Assembly (NCBI GenBank): GCA_028278505.1
Contig: JANQEG010000135.1
Span: 1 to 51,327 of the forward strand
Reading direction: 5' to 3'
Source: Rhodobiaceae bacterium
GTDB lineage: Bacteria; Pseudomonadota; Alphaproteobacteria; Rhizobiales; JAKPQE01
Length of the DNA stretch: 51,327 bases
A model generated the notes under the pieces. It did no database searches. It was not told the DNA's origin and saw only the letters and a list, made by a program, of their open reading frames with translations. This document shows, one piece after another, positions 42,065 to 51,201 of the stretch (its first letter is position 1; every line of letters begins with the position of its first letter). The position numbers and the translations under genes were made by a program.

Positions 42065-42110
42065 CGGCGGCGGCTCGGGGCACAACGCGATTGCGTCCCG
42101 GCCGCCGCCG
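42065..42110 (+). promoter_or_regulatory. Intercistronic hairpin between dctP and dctQ
   Basis: CGGCGGCGGC (42065-42074) pairs with GCCGCCGCCG (42101-42110), with GGG/CCC in the loop able to extend it. It is 15 bp after the dctP stop and without a T-run. It parallels the hairpin after the peptide-binding-protein gene at 8220 and probably keeps dctP mRNA abundant relative to the membrane subunits. Confidence 0.6.
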
Positions 42111-42194
42111 GATACCTTAGTCCAACAAAAACAAAGACACCGGCGGCCTGACGGTCGTAAAGCGCGTCGATTTCAGGGCAGGGGGAGGACGGCG

Positions 42195-42824
42195 ATGCGT
42201 GCTTTGCTGGCGCTGTCGAACGGCATCGATGCCGTCGTGAATTTTATCGGCAAGCTCGCCTCGTGGCTGTTCATCCCGTTGATGCTGATCATCTTTTACG
42301 ACATCAGTCAGCGCAAGATCCTCGATTGGAACAGCGATTTCATCGATTCGATGTTCTATCTGAGCTCGACCAAGCTGCAGGAACTGGAATGGCACCTGCA
42401 CGCCGCGCTTTTTCTGTTCTGCCTCGGCTTCGCCTATCTGAAAGACGCCCATGTCCGCATTGAGCTGGTCCGTGACCGCATGGGGCCGCGATCCCGGGTC
42501 TGGCTGGAACTGATCGGCTGCCTCGCCTTTCTCATTCCCTACTCGATCCTGATCATCCGCTATGGCGGCACCTTCGCCGAGCGCTCGTTTGCCACCAACG
42601 AGATTTCCGCCGCGCAGACCGGCCTCTCCCACCGTTGGATCATCAAGGCGGCGATGCCGGTCGGGTTCACGATGCTGTTGGCGGCCGGCCTCTCGGTCGT
42701 GATCAAGTGCCTCATCTACCTGTTCGGACCCACCGTCCTCAAGCCGCAGGTCGGCTACTGGGCGGGAACCCATCACGCCGACCTGCCCGACGACGTCGCC
42801 GACCGCGGCCCGATCACCGATTAG
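42195..42824 (+). CDS. dctQ: TRAP transporter small permease subunit
   Basis: A 209-residue inner-membrane protein with four hydrophobic helices, beginning VNFIGKLASWLFIPLMLIIFYDISQRKILDW, then LQELEWHLHAALFLFCLGFAYLKDAHVRIELVRDRM, a block typical of DctQ. The strong ribosome site GGGGGAGGA lies just before ATG 42195. It bridges DctP and DctM in the tripartite transporter. It is nine bases upstream of dctM. Confidence 0.9.
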   Translation: MRALLALSNGIDAVVNFIGKLASWLFIPLMLIIFYDISQRKILDWNSDFIDSMFYLSSTKLQELEWHLHAALFLFCLGFAYLKDAHVRIELVRDRMGPRSRVWLELIGCLAFLIPYSILIIRYGGTFAERSFATNEISAAQTGLSHRWIIKAAMPVGFTMLLAAGLSVVIKCLIYLFGPTVLKPQVGYWAGTHHADLPDDVADRGPITD

Positions 42825-42833
42825 GGCGAAGTC

Positions 42834-44213
42834 ATGACGTTTGTCGAGTTGCTCCCGATCTTCATGTTCGTCGCCCTCGGCGTGCTTCTGTTTACCGGCT
42901 ATCCGGTGGCTTTCATTCTCGGCGGCATCGGCCTCGGCTTCGCCTTCCTCGCCGACCTTCTGGGCGCGTTCAACGTCGCCCGGCTGATGGTCGTGCCGAA
43001 CCGGATCTTCGGCGGCACCATGGAAAACCCGGTGCTGGTCGCGATCCCGATGTTCATATTCATGGGCACGATGCTGGAGAAATCGGGCGTCGCCAAGGAT
43101 CTGCTGCACTGCCTGCAGGTGCTGACGCGGCGGGTGCCCGGCGGCCTCGCCCTGTCGGTGACGCTGATGGGCACGATCATGGCGGCAACCACCGGCATTA
43201 TCGGCGCCTCGGTGGTGATGATGACGCTGCTGGCGCTGCCGGTGATGCTGGAGCGCAACTACAATCTGCCGCTCGCAACCGGCACCATCGCCTCCTCGGG
43301 CACGCTCGGCATCCTGATCCCGCCCTCGATCATGCTGGTCATCATGTCCGACCTGATGTCGATCCCGGTCGGCACCACCTTCATCGCCGCGATCCTGCCC
43401 GGCCTGCTGCTGTCGGCGCTCTATTCGCTCTACATCTACACCCTCTGCCACATCAAGCCGGAGCTCGCGCCGCCGCTGCCCGAAGATGTCGGCCCGAAGA
43501 ATTCCGGCGAGTTCTGGCTGATGATCCTGCGCAGCTTCCTGCCGCCGGTGTTCCTCATCGTCATCGTGCTCGGCTCGATCTTCGCCGGCATCGCGACGCC
43601 GACCGAGGCCGCCGGCGTCGGCGCGCTCGGCGCAACCTTGCTGGCGATCGCCAACCGCAAGCTCTCCGGTAAAGTTCTGCAGGATGTCAGCCACCGTTCG
43701 GCGCTGACCACCGCCATGCTGTTCGGCATCTTCGTCGGCGCCACCTGCTTCAGCCTGGTGTTCCGCTGGCTCGGCGGCGAGGCCCTCATCGACGAATTCA
43801 TCGCCTGGGCCGGCGTCGGGCCCTGGGGCATATTGTTCGTGCTAATGGGGATGATCTTCTTCCTCGGCTTCTTCTTCGACTGGATCGAGATCACCCTGAT
43901 CGTGCTGCCGGTGTTCGGACCGATCGTCGCCAAGCTCGATTTCGGCGGCCATATCGGCGACTGGCCCGGCATCGCCGAGGCGGCGCTGATCTGGTTCACG
44001 ATCCTGGTCTCGGTCAATTTGCAGACGAGCTTCCTGACCCCACCCTTCGGCTTCGCGCTCTTCTACATGAAGGGCGTGGCGCCGCCGGGCGTCACCATCC
44101 AGCACATCTATCGGGGAATCATTCCCTTCGTTATCCTGCAGCTCATTGGCTTGGCCTTCGTGCTGGCCTTCCCGGCGGTGGCACTGTGGCTGCCGAGCAT
44201 GCTGTTGCGTTAG
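42834..44213 (+). CDS. dctM: TRAP transporter large permease subunit
   Basis: A 459-residue polytopic protein with about twelve helices. Family blocks include LFTGYPVAFILGGIGLGFAFL, NPVLVAIPMFIFMGTMLEKSGVAKDLL, LMGTIMAATTGIIGASVVMMTLLALPVML, SSGTLGILIPPSIMLVIMSDL and PTEAAGVGALGATLLAIANRKL. It is the sodium-coupled channel subunit of the transporter. The stop TAG (44211-44213) lies within the first bases of a dispersed repeat (TTAGAGC). Confidence 0.94.
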   Translation: MTFVELLPIFMFVALGVLLFTGYPVAFILGGIGLGFAFLADLLGAFNVARLMVVPNRIFGGTMENPVLVAIPMFIFMGTMLEKSGVAKDLLHCLQVLTRRVPGGLALSVTLMGTIMAATTGIIGASVVMMTLLALPVMLERNYNLPLATGTIASSGTLGILIPPSIMLVIMSDLMSIPVGTTFIAAILPGLLLSALYSLYIYTLCHIKPELAPPLPEDVGPKNSGEFWLMILRSFLPPVFLIVIVLGSIFAGIATPTEAAGVGALGATLLAIANRKLSGKVLQDVSHRSALTTAMLFGIFVGATCFSLVFRWLGGEALIDEFIAWAGVGPWGILFVLMGMIFFLGFFFDWIEITLIVLPVFGPIVAKLDFGGHIGDWPGIAEAALIWFTILVSVNLQTSFLTPPFGFALFYMKGVAPPGVTIQHIYRGIIPFVILQLIGLAFVLAFPAVALWLPSMLLR

Positions 44214-44242
44214 AGCATCGGGCCGAAAAGTGGGAACCGGTA
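44211..44242 (+). repeat. Rhizobiales-type intergenic repeat fragment
   Basis: TAGAGCATCGGGCCGAAAAG followed by TGGGAACCGG matches the widespread Rhizobiales intergenic repeat of the form TAGAGCATGATCC...GAAAAGTGGGAACCGG, as I recall it. Only the left half is evident. It overlaps the dctM stop codon. Confidence 0.55.
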
Positions 44243-44301
44243 GGCAGCAGTCGGACGGCGCCGCCATACTGCCGCCGGGCAGGGCTTTCGGATAGGATGT
44301 G

Positions 44302-45624
44302 ATGGCTGAATTCCAACCGCCGGACGGTTCGGCGCTGCCGAACTTTCCCCCGCATCCCTTGCGCGAGCGGATTCTCGACGAACTGCACGCGCGGCCGTTT
44401 CCGCTGCTCAAGGCGCCGATGCGGGCGATCCATTACGGCTTCATGGTGTCGGCATCGGATCGTGAGCGGCTCGCGCGCGACGTCGTCGATCTGTTCGAAC
44501 GGCATGGCGCCGAAGCGCCGGCACCCGGTGAGCGCTATCACCGCGTCCCGATCGAGCACGGCATGCTCAGATGGGAACAGCACACCGAGTTCACCACCTT
44601 CACTTGGACGGTCGATGACGAGATCGGCGATGCGCCGTTTGCGGCAGCACCGCCGGCCGGCCCGTTCGGGGCGGGGTTCCGTCCGCCCGGACCGCTGCTG
44701 ACGGCCATGCATCTGGTGTTCGTCGCCGATCCCGGCGAGGAGGCGCGAACGGCGATGCTCGCCGGGTTCGATCTGCCGAGCCTCAGCGCTTCCGAAGTCG
44801 CCCGGGGCCGGGCGCTGCTGGCGACCGATTTCCGCGAGGACCGATTTGGCTTCGTCCGCTATCTGGTGCTGGACCGCGGCATGTCCGAAGCCACGGCCGG
44901 CGCCGTGATCCTGCGCCTGCACGAGATCGAGACCTACCGGACCTTCGCCCTGCTCGGCCTGCCCGAAGTGCAGGCGGTGGCGCCATCGCTCGCCCGGATG
45001 GAGACCGCGCTTGGCGAGATCACCGATGCGATCCGCGACAGCGATTCGCTGGCCTCCAATCAGGAATTGCTCGGGCGGCTGACCGGGCTGGGCGGCGAGC
45101 TTGAAGCCGACGCCGTCCGCATCGGCTACCGGCTCGGCGCGACCCAGGCCTATGACGAGATTCTTCAAATAAGGCTGAAGGCGATCGGCGAGACCGCGGT
45201 CACGGGTTTCAGCACGCTCGCCACCTTCATGACCCGGCGCATGAGCCCGGCGATGCGCACCTGCCAGGCCGTCGACCGGCGCCAGAAGGCGCTTGCCGAA
45301 AAACTCGCCCGCGCGACCGACCTGCTGCAGGCCCGTGTCGACATCGAACTCGAGCAGCAGAACAGCGAATTGCTGGCCTCGATGAACCGGCGCGCGCATC
45401 TGCAGCTTCGCCTGCAGCAGACCGTCGAAGGCCTGTCGATCGGCGCGATCAGCTATTATCTGCTCGGCATCATCGGCTATGCCGCCAAGGGATTGAAGGC
45501 CGGCGGATTTCTTCCCCTCGCCCCGGAAATCGTCGTCGGCGTCTTCGTGCCGATCGTGGTGGGGCTGGTGTTCTGGGTGATCCGCCGGATCCGAAAGAAG
45601 CACGAGGAGGCGGGCGGACACTGA
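44302..45624 (+). CDS. DUF3422 family membrane-anchored protein
   Basis: A 440-residue protein. It opens HPLRERILDELHARPFPLLKAPMRAIHYGFM, the start signature of the family, and has a long soluble region with helical segments (LARATDLLQARVDIELEQQNSELLASMNRRAHLQLRLQQTVEGLSIGAISYYLLGIIGY), then a second hydrophobic helix (IVVGVFVPIVVGLVFWVI). The two C-terminal helices place it in the membrane. Function unknown; family members are common in alpha- and betaproteobacteria. ATG 44302 has AGGA just upstream; GTG 44299 is an alternative. It is 88 bp after dctM. Confidence 0.85.
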   Translation: MAEFQPPDGSALPNFPPHPLRERILDELHARPFPLLKAPMRAIHYGFMVSASDRERLARDVVDLFERHGAEAPAPGERYHRVPIEHGMLRWEQHTEFTTFTWTVDDEIGDAPFAAAPPAGPFGAGFRPPGPLLTAMHLVFVADPGEEARTAMLAGFDLPSLSASEVARGRALLATDFREDRFGFVRYLVLDRGMSEATAGAVILRLHEIETYRTFALLGLPEVQAVAPSLARMETALGEITDAIRDSDSLASNQELLGRLTGLGGELEADAVRIGYRLGATQAYDEILQIRLKAIGETAVTGFSTLATFMTRRMSPAMRTCQAVDRRQKALAEKLARATDLLQARVDIELEQQNSELLASMNRRAHLQLRLQQTVEGLSIGAISYYLLGIIGYAAKGLKAGGFLPLAPEIVVGVFVPIVVGLVFWVIRRIRKKHEEAGGH

Positions 45625-45642
45625 TCGTGGCGGCGCAAATTA

Positions 45643-45668
45643 AAAGGGCCGGATCGTTCCGGCCCTTT
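45643..45668. terminator. Bidirectional terminator between DUF3422 and cytochrome genes
   Basis: AAAGGGCCGGA (45643-45653), loop TCGT, TCCGGCCCTTT (45658-45668): a perfect 11-bp stem between two convergent genes. On the minus strand a T-rich tail (TTTTAATTT) follows; on the plus strand TTTGCTCTTG. Confidence 0.88.
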
Positions 45669-45700
45669 GCTCTTGTGACGAGCGGCTTCTGCCGTCGATG

Positions 45701-46087
45701 TCATTCGCTGAACGTCTTCAGATAGGCGATGACGTTGACCCGGTCTTCGTCCTTCTTGAGTCCCGGAAAAGCCATCTTGCCCTTCGGGATGACATCTTTC
45801 GGCTTCTTCAGATAGGCATCGAGGGTCGCGTCGTCCCAGACCTTGCCTTCCTCGGCCTGCGCGAGCAGATCCTTGGAATATTTGAAGCCTTCGATCGTGC
45901 CCCAGGCGCGCCCGACAATGCCGTTCAGCAGCGGGCCGACCTTGTTCTTGGCGCCCTCACCGACGGTGTGACAGGCCTTGCACTTCTTGAAAACCTTTTC
46001 ACCTTTCTCGACATCGCCGTCCTGAGCGAGCGCCGAGCCCATCCCTGCCAGCAGCAGCACGGCAGCCAATCCGATGGTCCGTTTCAT
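45701..46087 (-). CDS. Class I cytochrome c (cytochrome c2 type)
   Basis: A 128-residue periplasmic electron carrier. A signal peptide (1-21, ending SALA) precedes a mature protein of about 107 residues. The heme motif is CKACH (Cys 36, Cys 39, His 40) in GEKVFKKCKACHTVGEGAKNKVGPLLNGIVGR, and the axial methionine is Met 105 in PKGKMAFPGLKKDEDRVNVIAYL. Such proteins carry electrons between the bc1 complex and oxidases or reaction centres. AGGAG precedes the start at good spacing. It stands alone. Confidence 0.93.
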   Translation of the reverse strand: MKRTIGLAAVLLLAGMGSALAQDGDVEKGEKVFKKCKACHTVGEGAKNKVGPLLNGIVGRAWGTIEGFKYSKDLLAQAEEGKVWDDATLDAYLKKPKDVIPKGKMAFPGLKKDEDRVNVIAYLKTFSE

Positions 46088-46658
46088 TCTTTAACTCCTG
46101 TTGCGGTCTTCCATAGTGATCGATCCGGTTCCCCTCGAATTCCGGCGGGGGGAACATAGCGTCTCCAAACCGCGCTGTCAGCCGTCAGAGACACGTTGAC
46201 CGGACTTCCGAGGCGTTTAGTTAAGGAAAAGCGCCATTTTCGCAAGCATCAATTCTTTGCCAGCTTCAGTCCGCCGAAGCCGCGTTCGGTCTGCCACGCT
46301 GTCAGTCGGCCATTGTGTTCGCCGGTCGGGCGGCCGCATCGCCGCACGCGGGAGGGGTCAAGCTGTTGATCTTCGTGGGGTTAGGGGTCGCGCGAAGACG
46401 CCGGACGGAGGTCGAAACCGGCTGTCGCAAATGGCAGGTTTTCCGGTCCGTTTGGGCGGATTTACCGCAGACAACGACACGTCGCCGAATTGCGGCAGAA
46501 CGACGCGCGTCGCCGAAGAGCGCATTTCGGCGGGTGATCCGATGACGACGAGGGCCCGACTCCGGCTCCCGGCCGCGGCCACCATTGGCGGGTGATTTTC
46601 TCCGGGAGATGCGCTAAAACGTGTCCAGAGGTAAAAAAAAAGAACCACTGGAGAGGAA
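46088..46658. other. Intergenic region between cytochrome c and glcD
   Basis: About 570 bp without a convincing gene; frames here are short and lack ribosome sites or recognisable motifs. It must contain the promoters of the two divergent transcripts. An A-rich tract (GGTAAAAAAAAAG) and a good ribosome site (GGAGAGGAA) precede glcD. I see no clear operator. Confidence 0.5.
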
Positions 46659-48155
46659 ATGTCCGGCCTGTCGATGCCCGAGCCCGATCGCGGGGTGATC
46701 GCCCGTCGCGACGACATCATCGCCGCCATGCGGGCCATCCTGCCGGCCGCAAATATCGTCGCCGAGCCCGTCGACATGCGGGTCTATGAAACCGACGGGC
46801 TCACCGCCTACCGGCAGATGCCGTTTCTGGTGGTGCTGCCGGAGACGACGGCCGAGGTCGCGGCGATCCTCAGCTACTGCCACGCGAACGGCGTAAAGGT
46901 CGTCCCGCGCGGGGCCGGCACCTCGCTTTCGGGCGGGGCGCTGCCGGTCGCCGACGGCATTCTGATCTCGATGATGAAGTTCAACCGGGTGCTCGATATC
47001 GATTTCGACGATCGCGTCGTCGTCGCCCAGCCGGGGGTCACCAACCTCGCCATCACCCAGGCCGTCGAGCACGCCGGGTTCTACTATGCGCCCGATCCTT
47101 CGAGCCAGATCGCCTGCTCGATTGGCGGCAATGTGGCGGAGAATTCCGGCGGCGTGCACTGCCTGAAATACGGGCTCACCGTCAACAATGTGCTCGGCAT
47201 CGAGATGGTGCTGATGACCGGGGAGGTCGTTCGCCTCGGCGGCCCGCATCTGGATGCCGACGGCTACGACCTGCTCGCCGTGATGACCGGCTCGGAAGGC
47301 CTGCTCGGCATCATCACCGAAGTGACCGTGCGCATTCTGCAGAAGCCGGAGACGGCGCGGGCGGTGCTCGTCGGCTTCCCGACCAATGAGGATGGCGGCC
47401 GCTGCGTCGCCGACATCATCGCCGCCGGCATCATTCCGGCCGGCATTGAGATGATGGACGGCCTGGCGATTCAAGCCGCCGAGGACTTCGTCCATGCCGG
47501 CTATCCGCTCGATGTCGAGGCGCTTCTGATCGTCGAGCTCGACGGGCCGGAGGCCGAGGTCGACCACCTGCTCGCCAGGGTCGAGGAGATCGCCCGCAAG
47601 AATGCCGCAACCTCCGTCCGCGTTTCCCAATCCGAGGACGAGCGGCTGACCTTCTGGGCCGGGCGCAAGGCGGCGTTCCCCGCGGTCGGGCGCATCTCGC
47701 CCGACTATTACTGCATGGACGGCACCATTCCGCGCCATCAGCTTCCCAAGGTCCTTGCCGCGATGCGCGAAATGAGCGCCGAATACGGCCTGCGCGTCGC
47801 CAATGTCTTCCACGCCGGCGACGGCAATCTGCATCCGCTCATCCTCTATGATGCCAACATCCCCGGCGAGATCGAACGGGCCGAGGCGTTCGGCGCCGAT
47901 ATCTTGAAGCTATGCGTCGAGGTCGGCGGCGTGCTGACCGGCGAGCACGGCGTCGGCGTGGAGAAGCGCGACCTGATGCCGGAGATGTTCTCCGAGGTCG
48001 ATCTCGCCCATCAGATGCGGGTCAAATGCGCCTTCGACGAGAAGCAATTGCTCAATCCGGGCAAGATGTTTCCGGTGCTGCACCGCTGCGCGGAGCTGGG
48101 CCGGATGCATGTCAGCGGCGGCAAGCTGCCGTTTCCCGACATTCCGCGATTCTAG
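46659..48155 (+). CDS. glcD: Glycolate oxidase subunit, FAD-linked
   Basis: A 498-residue FAD-dependent 2-hydroxyacid dehydrogenase oxidising glycolate (or D-lactate) to glyoxylate (or pyruvate). The FAD-binding (PCMH-type) region includes VVPRGAGTSLSGGALP near residues 81-94, and ACSIGGNVAENSGGVHCLKYGLTVNNVLGIEMVLMTGEVV. The C-terminal FAD-oxidase domain carries NVFHAGDGNLHPLI near 385 and GGVLTGEHGVGVEKRDLM. It is the first gene of glcDEF, with glcE starting 20 bp downstream. Confidence 0.95.
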   Translation: MSGLSMPEPDRGVIARRDDIIAAMRAILPAANIVAEPVDMRVYETDGLTAYRQMPFLVVLPETTAEVAAILSYCHANGVKVVPRGAGTSLSGGALPVADGILISMMKFNRVLDIDFDDRVVVAQPGVTNLAITQAVEHAGFYYAPDPSSQIACSIGGNVAENSGGVHCLKYGLTVNNVLGIEMVLMTGEVVRLGGPHLDADGYDLLAVMTGSEGLLGIITEVTVRILQKPETARAVLVGFPTNEDGGRCVADIIAAGIIPAGIEMMDGLAIQAAEDFVHAGYPLDVEALLIVELDGPEAEVDHLLARVEEIARKNAATSVRVSQSEDERLTFWAGRKAAFPAVGRISPDYYCMDGTIPRHQLPKVLAAMREMSAEYGLRVANVFHAGDGNLHPLILYDANIPGEIERAEAFGADILKLCVEVGGVLTGEHGVGVEKRDLMPEMFSEVDLAHQMRVKCAFDEKQLLNPGKMFPVLHRCAELGRMHVSGGKLPFPDIPRF

Positions 48156-48175
48156 AATTGGTCTCGGGGATCGGC

Positions 48176-49396
48176 ATGGGCGAGACATTCAGACCGGAAG
48201 ACGAGGCGGGCGTGGTCGAAGCGATTGCCTGGGCGGCGGCGGAGAGCCGGCCGCTCGAACTTCTCGGCAACGGCACCAAGCGCGCAATCGGCCGGCCGCT
48301 GCAGGTCGACCATGTGCTCGACCTGTCCGGCCTTTCCGGGATTACCCTTTACGAGCCCGAGGAACTGGTGTTGTCGGCAAGGGCCGGTACCGCGCTGGCC
48401 GAGATCGAAGCGGCGCTCGATGAGAACGGCCAGCAATTGGCGTTCGAGCCGCCCGACTATGGACCGCTCCTCGGCGGTGCGGCGGACGGCGCCACGATCG
48501 GCGGCATCGTTGCCGCAAATCTCTCCGGTTCCAGGCGCCTTACGGCGGGTGCTACGCGCGACCACCTCCTGGGCATTAACGCCGTCTCCGGCAGGGGCGA
48601 GGCGTTCAAGAGCGGCGGCCGGGTCATGAAGAACGTCACCGGCTACGACCTCTCGCGCGGGCTTGCGGGATCGTGGGGCACGCTCGCGGCGCTGACCGAG
48701 GTAACGCTGAAGGTGCTGCCCAGGCCCGAAACCGAGATTTCGGTCGCCCTGATCGGGCTCGGCGATCCGGCGTGGCCGCGGGCGATGTCGGCGGCGCTCG
48801 GCTCCTCCTTCGAAGTGTCGGCAGCGGCGCATCTGCCCGCGGACATCGTGCCGGAAACCGCGTTGGCCGACATCAATGCGGCGGTAACCCTCTTCCGGAT
48901 CGAAGGTTTCGGGCCCTCGGTCGACTACCGCGCCGAAAAACTCCGCGAGCTTGTCGGTGCCGATGGCACTGTTGAGGTGTTCGCGCGCGACCGATCGCGG
49001 GCCGTGTGGCGCGACATCCGCAACGTCGCGCCGTTTTGTCGAAATCCCGAAACCGCGGTCTGGCGGATATCGACCTCGCCGAAGCACGCCGGCCGGTTCG
49101 TCGGTTCACTTCAGGCGGAAGGCGATTTCCGCGCCTTTTATGACTGGGGCGGCGGCCTCGTCTGGCTCGAAACCGTGGCCGAGCGGGATGCGGGTGAAGC
49201 CATCATCCGCCGTGCGCTTGACGCAATCGGCGGGCACGCCACGCTTATTCGGGCGCCGGCGACTTTGCGCGCCGCGATCCCCGTATTTCAGCCGCAGCCG
49301 CCGGCACTCGCCGCGCTCACCGAGCGCTTCCGCCACCAGTTCGATCCGCACCGCATCCTCAATCCCGGCCGCATGCATGGCGGAGGCGGCGCCTGA
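48176..49396 (+). CDS. glcE: Glycolate oxidase subunit GlcE
   Basis: A 406-residue second FAD-binding subunit. ELLGNGTKRAIGRPL is the shortened FAD-binding motif, then LSARAGTALAEIEAALDENGQQLAFEPPDYGPLLG, TIGGIVAANLSGSRRLTAGATRDHLLGINAVSGRGEAFKSGGRVMKNVTGYDLSRGLAGSWGTLAALTEVTLKVLP, and the C-terminal FRHQFDPHRILNPGRM. The start at 48176 follows GGGGA; the frame open back to 47912 overlaps glcD and is rejected. The stop overlaps the glcF start as TGATG. Confidence 0.95.
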   Translation: MGETFRPEDEAGVVEAIAWAAAESRPLELLGNGTKRAIGRPLQVDHVLDLSGLSGITLYEPEELVLSARAGTALAEIEAALDENGQQLAFEPPDYGPLLGGAADGATIGGIVAANLSGSRRLTAGATRDHLLGINAVSGRGEAFKSGGRVMKNVTGYDLSRGLAGSWGTLAALTEVTLKVLPRPETEISVALIGLGDPAWPRAMSAALGSSFEVSAAAHLPADIVPETALADINAAVTLFRIEGFGPSVDYRAEKLRELVGADGTVEVFARDRSRAVWRDIRNVAPFCRNPETAVWRISTSPKHAGRFVGSLQAEGDFRAFYDWGGGLVWLETVAERDAGEAIIRRALDAIGGHATLIRAPATLRAAIPVFQPQPPALAALTERFRHQFDPHRILNPGRMHGGGGA

Positions 49397-50715
49397 TGCA
49401 GACGACCTTCTCAGAGGCAAGGCGCGCCGATCCGCAGATCGCGATGGCCGAATCCATCCTGCGCAAATGCGTCCATTGCGGCTTCTGCACCGCCACCTGC
49501 CCGACCTTCGTGCTGCTCGGCGACGAGCGCGACAGCCCGCGCGGGCGCATCTATCTGATCAAGGACATGCTGGAGAACGACCGGCCGGCGACGCGCCAGG
49601 ACGTGACCCATATCGACCGCTGCCTGACCTGTCTCTCGTGCACGACGACCTGTCCGTCCGGTGTCGACTACATGCATCTCGTCGATCATGCCCGGGTTCA
49701 CATCGAAAAGACCTACCGGCGCCCGCTGATGGACCGCGCGCTGCGCGGCGTCCTCGCCCTGGTGCTGCCGAAGCCGGCGCGCTTCCGCCTTTCGCTCGCC
49801 GGCGCCGTCTACGGCCGGCTTTTCGCGCCGCTCATGGCGCGCATTCCGGGTTTGCGTCAGGTGGCGGCGATGCTGGCGCTTGCGCCGGCCAAGCTGCCGC
49901 CGCGCTCGAATGTGCAGGCGCCCGGCAGCTTTCCGCCGCAGGTGCCGCGGCGCGGGCGCGTTGCCCTGCTTTCGGGCTGCGCCCAGCCGGTGCTGGCGCC
50001 CGAGATCAACGCGGCGACGATCCGCCTCCTCAATCGCGCCGGCATCGAGGTGGTGCTCGCGGAAGGCGAGGGGTGCTGCGGCGCGCTCGTCCACCACATG
50101 GGGCGCGAAGAAGAGGCGCTTGCGGCGGCGCGGCGCAACGTCGATGCCTGGACCCGCGAGTTGGACGGCGGCGGCCTCGACGCCATCCTGATCACCGCCT
50201 CGGGCTGCGGCACCACGGTCAAGGATTACGGCCATATGCTCGCCCGCGATCCGGCCTATGCCGCAAAGGCGGAACGGATCGCCGCGCTCGCCCTCGATGT
50301 CAGCGAATATCTGCAGAAGATCGATCTCGGCGCGCCGGTCAACCCGGCGGGCCTCAAGGTCGCCTACCATTCGGCCTGTTCGATGCAGCATGGCCAGAAG
50401 ATCACGCGAACCCCGAAAGCGCTTCTGAGCGCCGCCGGATTCGATGTTCGCGACGTGCCGGAGGCGCATCTGTGCTGCGGCTCGGCCGGCGTCTACAACA
50501 TCATGCAGCCGGAAATCGCCACCCGGTTGCGTGACCGCAAGATCGCCAACATCGAAAAGGTCGCCCCTGATCTCATCGCCGCCGGCAATATCGGCTGCAT
50601 CACCCAGATCGCCGCCGGCACCGGGCTGCCGATCGTGCACACGGTCGAACTGCTCGACTGGGCCTATGGCGGCAAGCGGCCGGACAAGCTCGACCGCCTC
50701 GGCCCGTCCGCTTAA
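49396..50715 (+). CDS. glcF: Glycolate oxidase iron-sulfur subunit
   Basis: A 439-residue electron-transfer subunit. Two 4Fe-4S motifs are CVHCGFCTATCP (Cys 25, 28, 31, 35) and CLTCLSCTTTCP (Cys 76, 79, 82, 86). Two CCG domains follow (EGEGCCGALVHHMG and HLCCGSAGVYNIMQ, with SGCAQPVLAPEINAATIRLLNRAGIEVVL and HSACSMQHGQ). It passes electrons from GlcDE to the quinone pool. It is translationally coupled to glcE. The 3-prime end overlaps the convergent XRE gene by 4 bp. Confidence 0.95.
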   Translation: MQTTFSEARRADPQIAMAESILRKCVHCGFCTATCPTFVLLGDERDSPRGRIYLIKDMLENDRPATRQDVTHIDRCLTCLSCTTTCPSGVDYMHLVDHARVHIEKTYRRPLMDRALRGVLALVLPKPARFRLSLAGAVYGRLFAPLMARIPGLRQVAAMLALAPAKLPPRSNVQAPGSFPPQVPRRGRVALLSGCAQPVLAPEINAATIRLLNRAGIEVVLAEGEGCCGALVHHMGREEEALAAARRNVDAWTRELDGGGLDAILITASGCGTTVKDYGHMLARDPAYAAKAERIAALALDVSEYLQKIDLGAPVNPAGLKVAYHSACSMQHGQKITRTPKALLSAAGFDVRDVPEAHLCCGSAGVYNIMQPEIATRLRDRKIANIEKVAPDLIAAGNIGCITQIAAGTGLPIVHTVELLDWAYGGKRPDKLDRLGPSA

Positions 50716-51110
50716 GCCGACGTTTCGTCTTCGTGCACCACGCCGTCCTCGACCAGCCGGTCGAAATGGCCGAGCAATTGGTCGAGCCGGCCGGAGACCT
50801 GCACGAGGTCGGCGCGGACCATGTCGAGTTCATGGCGCAGCAGGCGGATTTCGTGGCTCGCGGCGCTGCCGACCGGCGCCTGGCCGCGCCCGACCAGCAG
50901 CCAGCCGGGGCTGACATTGAGCAGGCCGGCCAGCATGGTCAGCCGGTTGGAGCGGGGTGCGGAGCGGTCCGTTTCCCACATGGACAGGGTCTGGGTCTTG
51001 ACGCCGAGCCGACGCGCCAATTGGGCGGTCGAATACCCGGCCGCCTCCCGGGCCCGGTTGATGCGTCCGCCCATCGTGTCGACGGGATGGTTTTGCGTCG
51101 ATGCGGTCAT
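50712..51110 (-). CDS. XRE-family transcriptional regulator
   Basis: A 132-residue protein. The helix-turn-helix domain is GGRINRAREAAGYSTAQLARRLGVKTQTLSMWETDRSAPRSNRLTMLAGLLNVSPGWLLVG (about 13-72), close to the Cro/C1 fold. The C-terminal half (EIRLLRHELDMVRADLVQVSGRLDQLLGHFDRLVEDG) is a predicted coiled coil, likely for oligomerisation. ATG 51110 has GAGG at good spacing, so the longer TTG start at 51128 is not used. The target is unknown; it is convergent with glcF. A repeat element starts about 90 bp upstream of it. Confidence 0.9.
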   Translation of the reverse strand: MTASTQNHPVDTMGGRINRAREAAGYSTAQLARRLGVKTQTLSMWETDRSAPRSNRLTMLAGLLNVSPGWLLVGRGQAPVGSAASHEIRLLRHELDMVRADLVQVSGRLDQLLGHFDRLVEDGVVHEDETSA

Positions 51111-51201
51111 TATGGCCTCATACTTCAATTGGTAATGCCCTGCGCGTTACCGCAGAGCCTATGACGGATGTGTCGTCGATGTTTTTCTGTCCGCGTCATC
51201 A

